DNA of 64,000 bases from JBBQFI01 sp038237805. Lineage in GTDB: Bacteria > Verrucomicrobiota > Verrucomicrobiia > Chthoniobacterales > UBA10450. The notes under the pieces are model-generated. The model ran no database searches, was not told where the DNA came from, and was given only the letters and a program-made list of their open reading frames with translations. The number at the start of each line of letters is the position of its first letter. Within the stretch, counting starts at the first letter, position 1. Shown here in pieces: positions 15,786 through 24,055 of this stretch. Location of the stretch: NCBI GenBank assembly GCA_038237805.1, contig JBBRYI010000016.1, forward strand, positions 1-64,000, read 5' to 3'. Position numbers and translations under genes: made by a program.

Positions 15786-17132
15786 TCATTCCGCGTGGAA
15801 CGCATTCCCCAGCCATTCGCCAAACTGTCGAAATAGAACTCCAAGCGCTGCGCCCGGCGATTCCTTGATCGCCTCGACGATACGCGGACTGAGATCCTGT
15901 TGGGGCGAATCGGTTGTCCCGGACAAGTGGACCGTGGTCCACATGTAGCCATCGTGCTTGTGCGGGAAAACTTCGTCAGCTTTAGGCAACCAATCGAGTA
16001 AATGGGGCGCGACGCCGAGCTTGATCGCGCCGCCAAGCGTCTTTTCGTGCAAAGTCACTTCTCCTTCAACACGAATTTTTCCTTTGTCTTCGATCACGAG
16101 ATTCTTCACATCGGTTTTCGGATAATGCCATTCGAGGTCGAGCCTGCACTCGTTCAACTCGAAGTGTTCGAGTCCCTTTTCGTTGGTTAATGCCGCTATC
16201 TTCCGGAGAAAAGGCAACTCGCTGACTCGTCCGCCGTCGACACGCAAAGTTGCGCTGCCACGCGACGTCTCGAGTTTTGTATTTTCACCCTGCCAATGAA
16301 TTCTGGCGCTCGCCTGGCCGGCAACGTGTTCGCGCCATTCGTTAGGCGCCCACTCCGCGATCGGCATGCGCTCGAGATCGATTTTGAAATCAACGCTCCT
16401 GTCGTCGCGCGTTCCTGCCTTGCCTTCAACATGAAGTTGCCCAGCGCTTTCGGTCTTTGATTGCAAATCAAGATTGTAAAGAGCGAGCAGCGTCTTGGTG
16501 ATCAAGAGATGCGTGTGCTGCAACTGCAACTCCGGAAACGGTGACATCTTTATTTCTCCACCACGCGCCTGATACTCGAAATCGCGACCGTGCGGGGTGA
16601 TGAGCAACCGCGTCCCGAAAAATCCTGCGCGCTTCTCGCGAAATCGCCATGTCACATCGACCGGCTCGGACTCAACGCGCTTTAAGTAAACGCGATTCGG
16701 AAGAAAAATGGCATACCATGGTTTCGCCGGTGAGGGCTGCGGCTTCGGTTCGTAGACCTGGATGCCAACTTCCCCACCTTCAATACGAACTTCGTCGAGC
16801 TGCCATCGGCGGAGAAAAACTCCCAGTGGATTAAACCGCGCGCTAATTCCATGAGCTTCGAGCGATCGCATGGCTTTCGATCCATCTTTCGCCTGAAACT
16901 TCGCCGTCTCCGCTATCCATATTCCGGTGCGCTTGATCGGGTCGAAATGTGCATTCGCGAAATGCAGACCTTTCGCCGTTTCCTTTTCCATCTCCGCGCG
17001 AAATTTGTCGCTTTCGACCAAGCGCGTTAAGCGCGGATTCAAAAATCCTGCAGCACAAATCAACGCCACGAAAACAATCCCGACTATCGCGGCTGAAAGC
17101 AGCCAGCCTTTGCGCATTGCTAATTGAGTCAT
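15786..17132 (-). CDS. AsmA-like membrane-anchored protein
   Basis: 448 residues. One N-terminal membrane segment (about residues 10-30) anchors a long periplasmic part rich in amphipathic beta strands. 'LRVDGGRVSELPFLRKIAALT' and later 'GEVTLHEKTLGGAIKLGVAPHLLDWLP' resemble the C-terminal region of AsmA/DUF748 proteins, which are linked to outer-membrane lipid or protein homeostasis. Exact role unknown. It ends at the palindromic repeat and appears monocistronic. Confidence 0.65.
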   Translation of the reverse strand: MTQLAMRKGWLLSAAIVGIVFVALICAAGFLNPRLTRLVESDKFRAEMEKETAKGLHFANAHFDPIKRTGIWIAETAKFQAKDGSKAMRSLEAHGISARFNPLGVFLRRWQLDEVRIEGGEVGIQVYEPKPQPSPAKPWYAIFLPNRVYLKRVESEPVDVTWRFREKRAGFFGTRLLITPHGRDFEYQARGGEIKMSPFPELQLQHTHLLITKTLLALYNLDLQSKTESAGQLHVEGKAGTRDDRSVDFKIDLERMPIAEWAPNEWREHVAGQASARIHWQGENTKLETSRGSATLRVDGGRVSELPFLRKIAALTNEKGLEHFELNECRLDLEWHYPKTDVKNLVIEDKGKIRVEGEVTLHEKTLGGAIKLGVAPHLLDWLPKADEVFPHKHDGYMWTTVHLSGTTDSPQQDLSPRIVEAIKESPGAALGVLFRQFGEWLGNAFHAE

Positions 17133-17221
17133 CGCTTCCCCGTCCGTTCGCGCAACGCACCTTCTACAGCCGGATTATTATTGCATCCAATCAGTAACGC
17201 CGGGCGGAAGCCTGAGCAATT

Positions 17222-17773
17222 ATGATCAAAACATTACGTCTTACAATGGCGGCGATTATCGCCGCATTCACAATCGCTAGCATCAGCGCGGCGGAAAATC
17301 CAATGGTCGGTGGCGCACCGATGTATGCGAACAAAAACATCATCGAAAACGCGAGCAAATCGAAAGATCACACTACCCTCGTTGCCGCGGTCAAAGCGGC
17401 GGGATTGGTCAAAACGCTCGAGGGCGACGGACCCTTCACCGTTTTCGCGCCGACTAACGATGCGTTTGACAAGTTGCCATCCGGCACGGTCGATACGTTG
17501 CTCAAGCCCGAGAACAAAGAGAAGCTCTCCGGCATTCTTACCTACCACGTCGTGGCGGGAAAGATGACGGCAGCCAAACTCGCTCAGAAAATCAAGGCCG
17601 GTGATGGTTCCGCAGAATTGAAAACCGTGAACGGTGAAAAACTCACTGCAAAAATGTCGGGCGACTCGATCGAGTTGACTGACAGCAAAGGCAACATGGC
17701 CAAGGTCACGACTGCCGATGTCATGCAATCGAACGGCGTGATTCACGTTATCGATACGGTAGTAATGCCCTAA
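17222..17773 (+). CDS. Secreted fasciclin (FAS1) domain protein
   Basis: 183 residues: signal peptide about 1-23, then one FAS1 domain. Hallmarks are 'TVFAPTNDAFDKLPSGTVDTLL' (H1 motif), 'YHVVAGKMTA' and the final 'SNGVIHVIDTVVMP' (H2 motif). FAS1 proteins mediate adhesion or sit in the envelope. Its neighbours are a secreted MsrB and a SigK/RskA-like pair; in Mycobacterium, SigK-RskA controls the FAS1 proteins MPT70 and MPT83, so regulation by the adjacent sigma factor is a natural hypothesis. The stop codon lies within a CCTAACGA word. Confidence 0.92.
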   Translation: MIKTLRLTMAAIIAAFTIASISAAENPMVGGAPMYANKNIIENASKSKDHTTLVAAVKAAGLVKTLEGDGPFTVFAPTNDAFDKLPSGTVDTLLKPENKEKLSGILTYHVVAGKMTAAKLAQKIKAGDGSAELKTVNGEKLTAKMSGDSIELTDSKGNMAKVTTADVMQSNGVIHVIDTVVMP

Positions 17774-17787
17774 CGAGATTTCTTCAA

Positions 17788-17820
17788 ACGCGGGCGGCGC
17801 AAGGTCGCCGTCCGCGTTCC
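17788..17820 (+). terminator. Hairpin after the fasciclin gene
   Basis: ACGCGGGCGGCG (17788-17799) pairs with CGCCGTCCGCGT (17806-17817), one G-T pair, 6-base loop, followed by TCCCCTTT. It probably terminates or attenuates transcription before msrB. Confidence 0.6.
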
Positions 17821-17838
17821 CCTTTAAATCTTTCGCGT

Positions 17839-18381
17839 ATGAAAATAAATGTTTCTCTTTTCCTGGCACTTCTCCTTGTCGCTCTTGTTGCGAGTTCATT
17901 TCTGTCGCGCGCGCAACAAGCAGGCAAACCCGCGCAGACTCCGAAAAGTGCGCCGGTTGTTCCAACCGCTTCCGATCTCGCGCCTGCACCGAAAATCGTA
18001 AAGCCGGACCCAGAATGGAAAACGCAACTGTCGCCCGCGCAGTACGCCGTTCTGCGCCGGAAAGGAACTGAGCGCGCAGGTTCCAGTGAATTACTGCACG
18101 AACATCGGCATGGTTTGTTTGTTTGCGCGGCATGCGGCGCGCCGCTCTTTGGCAGCGATGCGAAATTCGAATCGGGGACCGGTTGGCCGAGTTTCACGAA
18201 GCCGTTTTTTCCCGAAGCTGTCGTAACGGTGAAAGATCGAAGTTTCTTCATCGAGCGCGAAGAAGTGCAATGCGCACGCTGCGGTGGCCATCTCGGGCAC
18301 GTTTTTGATGACGGTCCGGCACCGACCGGATTGCGTTACTGCATGAATGGCGTCGCCCTGAAGTTCCAGGAACGACCGTAA
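17839..18381 (+). CDS. msrB: Exported peptide-methionine (R)-S-oxide reductase MsrB
   Basis: 180 residues. A hydrophobic N-terminus (about 5-24) followed by a Pro/Ala-rich linker points to export or membrane anchoring. The MsrB domain (about 58-178) has all four zinc cysteines (C96, C99, C145, C148) and the catalytic Cys168 in 'RYCMN'; 'GTGWPSF' is the signature loop. It repairs methionine-R-sulfoxide in proteins, here presumably in the periplasm. It follows the fasciclin gene and precedes the sigma factor on the same strand, suggesting an oxidative or envelope stress group. Confidence 0.93.
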   Translation: MKINVSLFLALLLVALVASSFLSRAQQAGKPAQTPKSAPVVPTASDLAPAPKIVKPDPEWKTQLSPAQYAVLRRKGTERAGSSELLHEHRHGLFVCAACGAPLFGSDAKFESGTGWPSFTKPFFPEAVVTVKDRSFFIEREEVQCARCGGHLGHVFDDGPAPTGLRYCMNGVALKFQERP

Positions 18382-18395
18382 GCCTGCGCACGGCT

Positions 18396-18415
18396 TTCGG
18401 CGTCGATGCGCCGAA
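18396..18415 (+). promoter_or_regulatory. Hairpin upstream of the ECF sigma gene
   Basis: TTCGGCG (18396-18402) pairs with CGCCGAA (18409-18415) around TCGATG, 22 bases before the sigma start. No T run follows, so it may be a leader structure rather than a terminator. An AGGGAG sequence follows before the ATG at 18438. Confidence 0.35.
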
Positions 18416-18437
18416 CAGACTTGTCAGGGAGTCGGGG

Positions 18438-19049
18438 ATGAATTATCCCCGATCCACAGTGAGCGTGGCGGAATCAACGCAAAAGGAGTTGGATCAACAA
18501 CTCATCGCGCGCGTCGCGCAAGGCGATCAAGTCGCGTTTGCTTCGCTTTACGACCGGTTGAGCGGTCCGCTTTACTCGTTAGGTTTTAAAATGCTGGGCG
18601 ACGCGGCCGAAGCCGAAGATGCACTGCAGGAAATCTGTCTGCAGATCTGGCGACGCGCGGCGAGCTACGATGGAGCGAGAAGCAGCGTTTTTAGCTGGGC
18701 TATTCTACTTGCGCGCAGCAGATTCATCGATCGTTTGCGCGCGCGCGGGCGAAGATCGCGCATCGTTGTCGCGTCGACAGACGACGATATTAACGCGCTC
18801 GAAAGGGTGGAAGCATCCGCTGCTGAAAACACAACGGACACCATTGGTAGAAATGAAGAGGCTGCGCGCGTTCGATCAGTCCTAGGGAACTTGCCGGCCG
18901 AACAACGCCAGGCAATCGAGATGTCCTTTTTCTCCGAACTCACCCATCACGAAATCGCTGCGCAACTCGAGCAACCGCTGGGCACCGTCAAAGCTCGCAT
19001 CCGGCGTGGATTGCTTCGGCTGCGCGACGAACTACGGAGGGCCAAATGA
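18438..19049 (+). CDS. ECF sigma factor, SigK-like
   Basis: 203 residues. Sigma region 2 is visible at about 25-95 ('DAEDALQEICLQIWRRAASYD', then the 'SRFIDRLRARGRR' end of region 2), and region 4 at about 140-200 ('LPAEQRQAIEMSFF…LTHHEIAAQLEQPLGTVKARIRRGL'). The acidic linker between them is typical. The next gene overlaps by 4 bases (ATGA) and encodes an RskA-like anti-sigma factor, which fixes the class as SigK-type. Likely released when the membrane anti-sigma factor is degraded. Confidence 0.92.
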   Translation: MNYPRSTVSVAESTQKELDQQLIARVAQGDQVAFASLYDRLSGPLYSLGFKMLGDAAEAEDALQEICLQIWRRAASYDGARSSVFSWAILLARSRFIDRLRARGRRSRIVVASTDDDINALERVEASAAENTTDTIGRNEEAARVRSVLGNLPAEQRQAIEMSFFSELTHHEIAAQLEQPLGTVKARIRRGLLRLRDELRRAK

Positions 19050-19777
19050 TCGCTGACGAAAAACAGGACCTCGCCGCCCTTTACGTCTTCGGTTCGCTCG
19101 ATGCGAAAGAAGAGGTCGCCTTCGAGTTGGCGATGCGCGATAACGCGGAGCTGCGAGAACTCGTGCGTGAACTGCGCGAAACTACAGGTGCGATTGCGCT
19201 TAGTGTTCCCAGCCAATCGCCGCCGGCAGAACTAAAAGATCGCGTGCTGCAGTCCGTTGCAGCCGAATCTCCCGCGCAAGCACCACACTCGTTAGGCCGA
19301 AAAAACATCGTGCCGCATCCAATGTCATGGATGCCATGGGCCATAGCCGCCTTATTTTTCGTCTCGTTAGGCGCGTTGTTCTATAACAACATGCAATTGC
19401 GCCGCGAAATCACAGCGATGCGCGAAGTGGATCCTTTGCTAGAAACAAACTTTGTCGCACTCGCGCCGGCGAAGGATGCGCCCGCCGAAGCGAAGGCGAT
19501 GGTAGCGTGGCAACCGGATCAGCAAAGCGGAGTCATTCGCATCAAAGGATTGCCTGCTGCAGGGAAAGGGAAGGATTATCAGCTCTGGGTCGTCGACGCA
19601 GAGCACACCGACCCGATCGACGCCGGGATGGTCCATGTCGAGCCGGATGGAACTGCGCAAGTCCGCTTCAAACCGGTCGCCACAGCGCGCAAAGTGAAAG
19701 CTTTTGCCCTTAGCCTGGAGCGCGAGGGCGGAGTTCCAAAGCGGAAAGGACCTATTCTCCTAATCGGTAACGCCTAA
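19046..19777 (+). CDS. Anti-sigma factor, RskA family
   Basis: 243 residues. The N-terminal anti-sigma domain (about 1-75) carries 'ALYVFGSLDAKEEVAFE', where RskA proteins bind the sigma factor. A membrane segment spans about 94-114, and the extracytoplasmic RskA C-domain (about 135-243) contains 'KDYQLWVVDAEHTDPIDAGM' and 'AFALSLEREGGVP'. It holds the SigK-like factor inactive at the membrane. Residues about 170-240 are duplicated as a fragment at 22.6-22.9 kb. Its stop codon lies within GCCTAACGA, and a strong terminator follows. Confidence 0.92.
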   Translation: MIADEKQDLAALYVFGSLDAKEEVAFELAMRDNAELRELVRELRETTGAIALSVPSQSPPAELKDRVLQSVAAESPAQAPHSLGRKNIVPHPMSWMPWAIAALFFVSLGALFYNNMQLRREITAMREVDPLLETNFVALAPAKDAPAEAKAMVAWQPDQQSGVIRIKGLPAAGKGKDYQLWVVDAEHTDPIDAGMVHVEPDGTAQVRFKPVATARKVKAFALSLEREGGVPKRKGPILLIGNA

Positions 19778-19798
19778 CGAGTCATCGAGACCCACTTC

Positions 19799-19855
19799 AG
19801 CTGATCTCCGTAGCCCCGTGTTCAATCTACGGCCAGCTCGCGGGCTTTTTTTCTT
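19799..19855 (+). terminator. Rho-independent terminator after rskA-like gene
   Basis: Nested stem AGCTG + CCGTAG (19799-19813) with CTACGG + CAGCT (19827-19838), then GCGGGC and seven T (19846-19852). It ends the sigma/anti-sigma transcription unit. Confidence 0.75.
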
Positions 19856-19888
19856 TCTACCGAAAAGGCGCGGGGATATTCTGCCTCG

Positions 19889-22544
19889 ATGCGTCGCCGT
19901 AATTCGATCGTCGTTTGGGCAGCGCTGCTTTATTGCGCGGGGCAGCTCAATGCGACCACGCTAGTGGTCTTCAATGCGAACGATTCTCTTGCCGGCTCAC
20001 TCCGCCAGGCAATTTTAAATTCTGCGGCCGGTGACACGATCGTTTTTCACATCCCGACCTCGGACCCGGGTTATGATCCTGCGACCGGCGTCTTCACGAT
20101 TTCGCTGAGCTCTGCGGAGCTGGCGATCAATCACAACCTCGTCATCGATGGCGGCACTAACAAGATAACGGTGCCAGCGCAGTGCTGCCGGCGGAACGCC
20201 GCAGCTGCGGATCTTCCATGTCACTGCCGGGACCGTGACCATCACTAACCTAACAATTGCGAGAGGTGACACGTCCGCTAGTCCAGGGGTGGTCGGGGCC
20301 GGCATTTTGAACCTCGCGAATCTGACGGCCAGCAATTGCACATTTTTCCACAACGATACCCGAGATGGCGGCGGGGCAATCGACAACAATACCGGTGCCA
20401 CGGCGGTGGTGAGCAATTGCACCTTCTACAGCAACTCGAGCATCATTCAGACGGGCGCCATCTACAACAGTGGAACCCTTTCGGTCAACAACAGCACCAT
20501 CACTTCGAATAACGGGGCCTTCTCTAACTCCGCGGGCGGGGTAAACAACGTCGGCGTCGCGCATGTGCGGAACAGTGTCATCGCCGGAAATTCTGGGATA
20601 TCGAAAGATGTTCGAGGCGCGTTCATTTCCGACGGCTACAACTTCATCGGTGTCGGGGACTTTAGCAGCAGTGGGTTCGGCAATGCGGGATCGCACGATC
20701 AAGTGGGATCGAGCGGGTCGCCCGCCAATCCGATGCTCGGCCCTTTAATGGACAATGGCGGACCCACGCAAACCCTGCGGCCATTGCCAGGAAGCCTCCT
20801 CATCGACCAGGGCGACAGTGGCCTAACGACAGATCAACGCGGCTTCCTGCGGCCGGCCGATCAACCTGGAACTCCGAATGCCGGCGATGGCAGCGACATT
20901 GGCGCGGTGGAAGTAGGAGCGCCGCAAACCGGACCGACGTTTACGGTGATGAACACTTTTGAGCGCGATGAAGGCGCTTGTCGGGTCGATAGCTGCACGT
21001 TACTCGAAGCGCTGAACGCGACGAATGCGAATCCGGACGCGAACACAATCAATTTCGCGGCCGGAGTAACCGGCCTTATCGACACTCTAACTACGCCGAT
21101 TGGATTGTACATCAATAATCCGGTGACGATCAACGGACCTGGCGCGCGCATTCTCGCCATCCGCGGCGGCGGCGGGCCTCCCTTTGGGATTGGGAGGATG
21201 TTTTTCGTCGATGCGAGTAATGTAACCATCGCGGGACTAAAACTCGTTAGTGGCTTCGTCTCGAATGACGACGGCGGAGCGATCTACCATAACAGTGGCA
21301 CTCTCACGCTAACCGATTGTACACTTGCGGGTAATGTGGCGGACCCTGCGACCAACGGTGGCGGCGCCATTCTCAACCAGGACGGGACGACGCTCAATTT
21401 GGTTCGTTGCACCTTTTTCCAGAACTCCACCAACTCACTCGGAGGCGCGATCTACAACGGGGGCATTTTGACCGCGACTAACTGCACTTTCTTTTCCAAC
21501 AGCGCACTGAATGGTGGCGGAATTATCTCGCGGTTTGTGAACGGGTTGAGCAAGACCACGCTCCGCAATTGCACGATCACCGGCTGCTCCGCGTCTTCCA
21601 CCGGTACCACCGCCGGTGATGGGGGTGGCGGCCTCTATGCTGAAGGTGGCGCGCAACAGTATCACCTCGCGAATACCATCATTGCTGGCAACACCTCCGC
21701 CTCGAGTCCGGCAACGAATCCCGACATCCGCGGCCAGGTCACTTCCGATGGGCACAACTTCATCGGAATTATTGGCAATGCCACGGGCCTAACGAATGGT
21801 GTGAATGGCGACCAGGTCGGGAATAGTGCCACGCCTAAAAATCCCATGTTTGGTTCGTTCGCAAACAACGGCGGCCCCACCGACACGATCGCGCTCACCA
21901 GCGCCAGCACCGCGATCAACGCGGGCGACAACAACTTCGCGCCGGTCACGGATCAGCGCGGTTATTTTCGAGTCGGCATCAGCGACATGGGCGCGTATGA
22001 GTTCAACGGCACACCGCCGCCACCGGTGCCAGTGACGAGCATTGTGTCCCGCAAAGTTCATGGCGGCGCAGGCCCATTCGAGATCAACCTGCTCTCGGGA
22101 AGCCCCGCGATCGAATGCAGGAGTGGCGGCGCGATCGGAAATCACACGATCGTCTTCAAGTTCGCGAATCCTGTGACAAGCGTCGGCACTGCGGGTATCA
22201 CAGGAACCGGTCGGGTTAGCTCCAGTGCAATCGGTACGGATCCGCATGAGTACCTCGTTAGCCTTACCGGAATCACAAACGCACAAGTCGTCAGTGTTAG
22301 CCTAACGAATGTGACCGACTCCGCCAGTAATCGGAGCGACACCATCACGGCTTCCATGGGCATTCTCCTTGGCGATACAACCGGAAATGGCAGCGTCAAC
22401 GCGACCGACGTCAGCCAGACCAAAGCAAAATCAGGTCAGGCGGTCAGTGCATCCAATTTCCGTACCGATGTTACCGTCAGCAACTCGATCAACAGCTCGG
22501 ATGTTTCGATAATAAAATCCAAGTCAGGCACGGCGTTGCCGTAG
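19889..22544 (+). pseudogene. Frameshifted secreted beta-helix protein with dockerin-like C-terminus
   Basis: The first frame (19889-20248) gives a signal peptide and 'SLRQAILNSAAGDTIVFHIP', the usual start of polymorphic right-handed beta-helix proteins. Removing one C at 20174-20175 joins it to the second frame (20235-22544): '…KITV' + 'QRSAAGGTPQLRIFHVTAG'. The body has many 'N-C-T-F-x-x-N-S' helix rungs and two 'choice-of-anchor'-type ends ('DQRGFLRPADQPG…DIGAVE'). After an Ig-like region the tail carries two EF-hand-like dockerin repeats ('GDTTGNGSVNATDVS', 'SNSINSSDVS'). About 885 residues if intact. Surface polysaccharide binding or adhesion is inferred; no catalytic residues are identified. 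Confidence 0.75.
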
Positions 22545-22594
22545 ATAACACAGGGACGTGGGGCGAGGTCTTCTGCCTAACGAGTCGAACAGCA

Positions 22595-22858
22595 GTGACG
22601 GGGGCAGATAAGGAAAAAGATTATCAACTTTGGGTCGTCGATTCGGAGCATAAGGATTTAATCGATGCTGGCATGGTCTATGTCGGGCAGGATGGGACTG
22701 CGCAGGTGCGCTTCGAACCCTCTGCCGCGGCTCACAAAGTAAAAGCTTTCGCCCTCAGCCTGGAGCGCGAAGGCGGCGTTCCAAAACGCGAGGGACCGAT
22801 TCTTTTAATCGCAACGCTTAATACTTCCGTGCCTGGAAGCGCAAACACCGATACCTAA
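22595..22858 (+). pseudogene. Duplicated C-terminal fragment of the RskA-like anti-sigma factor
   Basis: 87 codons matching residues about 170-240 of the anti-sigma factor at 19046: 'DYQLWVVDSEHKDLIDAGM' against 'DYQLWVVDAEHTDPIDAGM', and 'KVKAFALSLEREGGVPK' identical. There is no N-terminal anti-sigma domain, membrane segment or signal peptide, so it cannot work as an anti-sigma factor. It is followed by a different 12-residue tail, and its stop lies in CCTAACGA, as in the parent gene. This is a local duplication scar beside the beta-helix genes. Confidence 0.85.
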
Positions 22859-22902
22859 CGACTAGTTGGTTTTTACTACCAAGGGTGGTTGATCTATCGC
22901 CG

Positions 22903-24055
22903 CTACGGCAATCCGGTTCCTGACTTCGACTTGGTCAGCGAAATGTCCGAGGAATTGATCGAGCCGTTCGCAGTTACGTCGTCGACAAAGCTATCCTCTG
23001 TCACTGTGCCCTGACTGACGTCGGTCGCGTTGACGCTGCCATTTCCGGTTGTATCGCCCACGAGCACGCCCATGCGAATTCCTATGTCGGCAGTGTTGGT
23101 GCCGTCGCTCGTGCCGAATAGCGCAACCGTGATGTTCTGCGCATTCGTTACTCCGCTAAGGTCGATCGTAACTTGGCCCCCGGAGAATCCGTTCGGTCCT
23201 CTGACATTTTTGACGCCAGCCCGGGGCGCGCGGTTCGCGCCAGTAACGCTAATGCCTGACACGCCGCCGGTGCCCGAGACTACTTCGGCACTGTTCACAC
23301 TAACTGACGTTGTAAAGTTGACGATGATCTGGTAAACACCGCTCGCTCCACCACTCCTGCATTCGACCGAAGGAGTGTTAAAGAGCGACAAGCCGATCGA
23401 GAAAGGTCCGGCGGCACCGTGTGTCTTCCATGAAGCTGCGTCGATTGGATGAACGAACTGTCCAACTTCCACCGCACCGATATCGCTGCCGTCGACGAAA
23501 TTAACTACGGTCGGGTCGCCTACTGGCCGAGCGAACCCGCGCTGATCGGAGTTTGTCGTAAGCGTCGGAATCGCATCGCGTTTACCTTGATCAATTGCCG
23601 GGCTGTGAATGAGCGGCGCATGCGTCAGGTTAGGGCCGCCATTATCCTTAAGCGGGCCAAGCATCGGATCGGTATTGATCTGGTCGCCCGTGGAAATCAA
23701 CACACCAGCGCCGCCCTGATTGCTCAGATTGTAGCCATGGGAAGTAACTGTGCTGTTAATGCTGTCGATGTCGCTTCCCATAGCGCCAGTCAGCAGAATC
23801 GTATTTCCAATATGCACAGTCGCAGTGCCGGAGTTACCAATCGTGAAAATGCCACCGCCGGACGAACCGGCCGGGTTAGCGCTAAAGGTACTGTTATTAA
23901 CGGACATCGTGGCCATGCCGTTAATTCCGTCATTGTAGGCGCCGGCGCCGAAGTTAGCGTGATTGCCGCTGATCGTGCTATTGGAAACGATGAGCGTCGC
24001 ATTGCTGCCTGGGTCCTCGCCGTCGAAGCGAATCTTCGCCGAAAATCGTAACTCG
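22903..24055 (-). pseudogene. N-terminally truncated beta-helix/dockerin protein
   Basis: About 380 codons homologous to the second half of the 19889-22544 protein but on the opposite strand: beta-helix rungs ('NSTISGNHA', 'NNSTFSANPA'), 'GDQINTDPMLGPLKDNGGP', the same Ig-like region and the dockerin tail ('GDTTGNGSVNATDVSQ', 'ANGSINSSDISLTKSKSG'). No signal peptide or N-terminal rungs exist: the open frame runs straight into the S9 peptidase gene. The first dockerin repeat is also shortened (GTVTEDSFVDD in place of the usual spacer), as if by a deletion. Probably a non-functional remnant. Confidence 0.7.

Noticed and set aside
17234..18133. 299-codon minus-strand frame across the fasciclin and msrB genes
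   Set aside because: Runs antisense through two well-supported genes and their intergenic hairpin.
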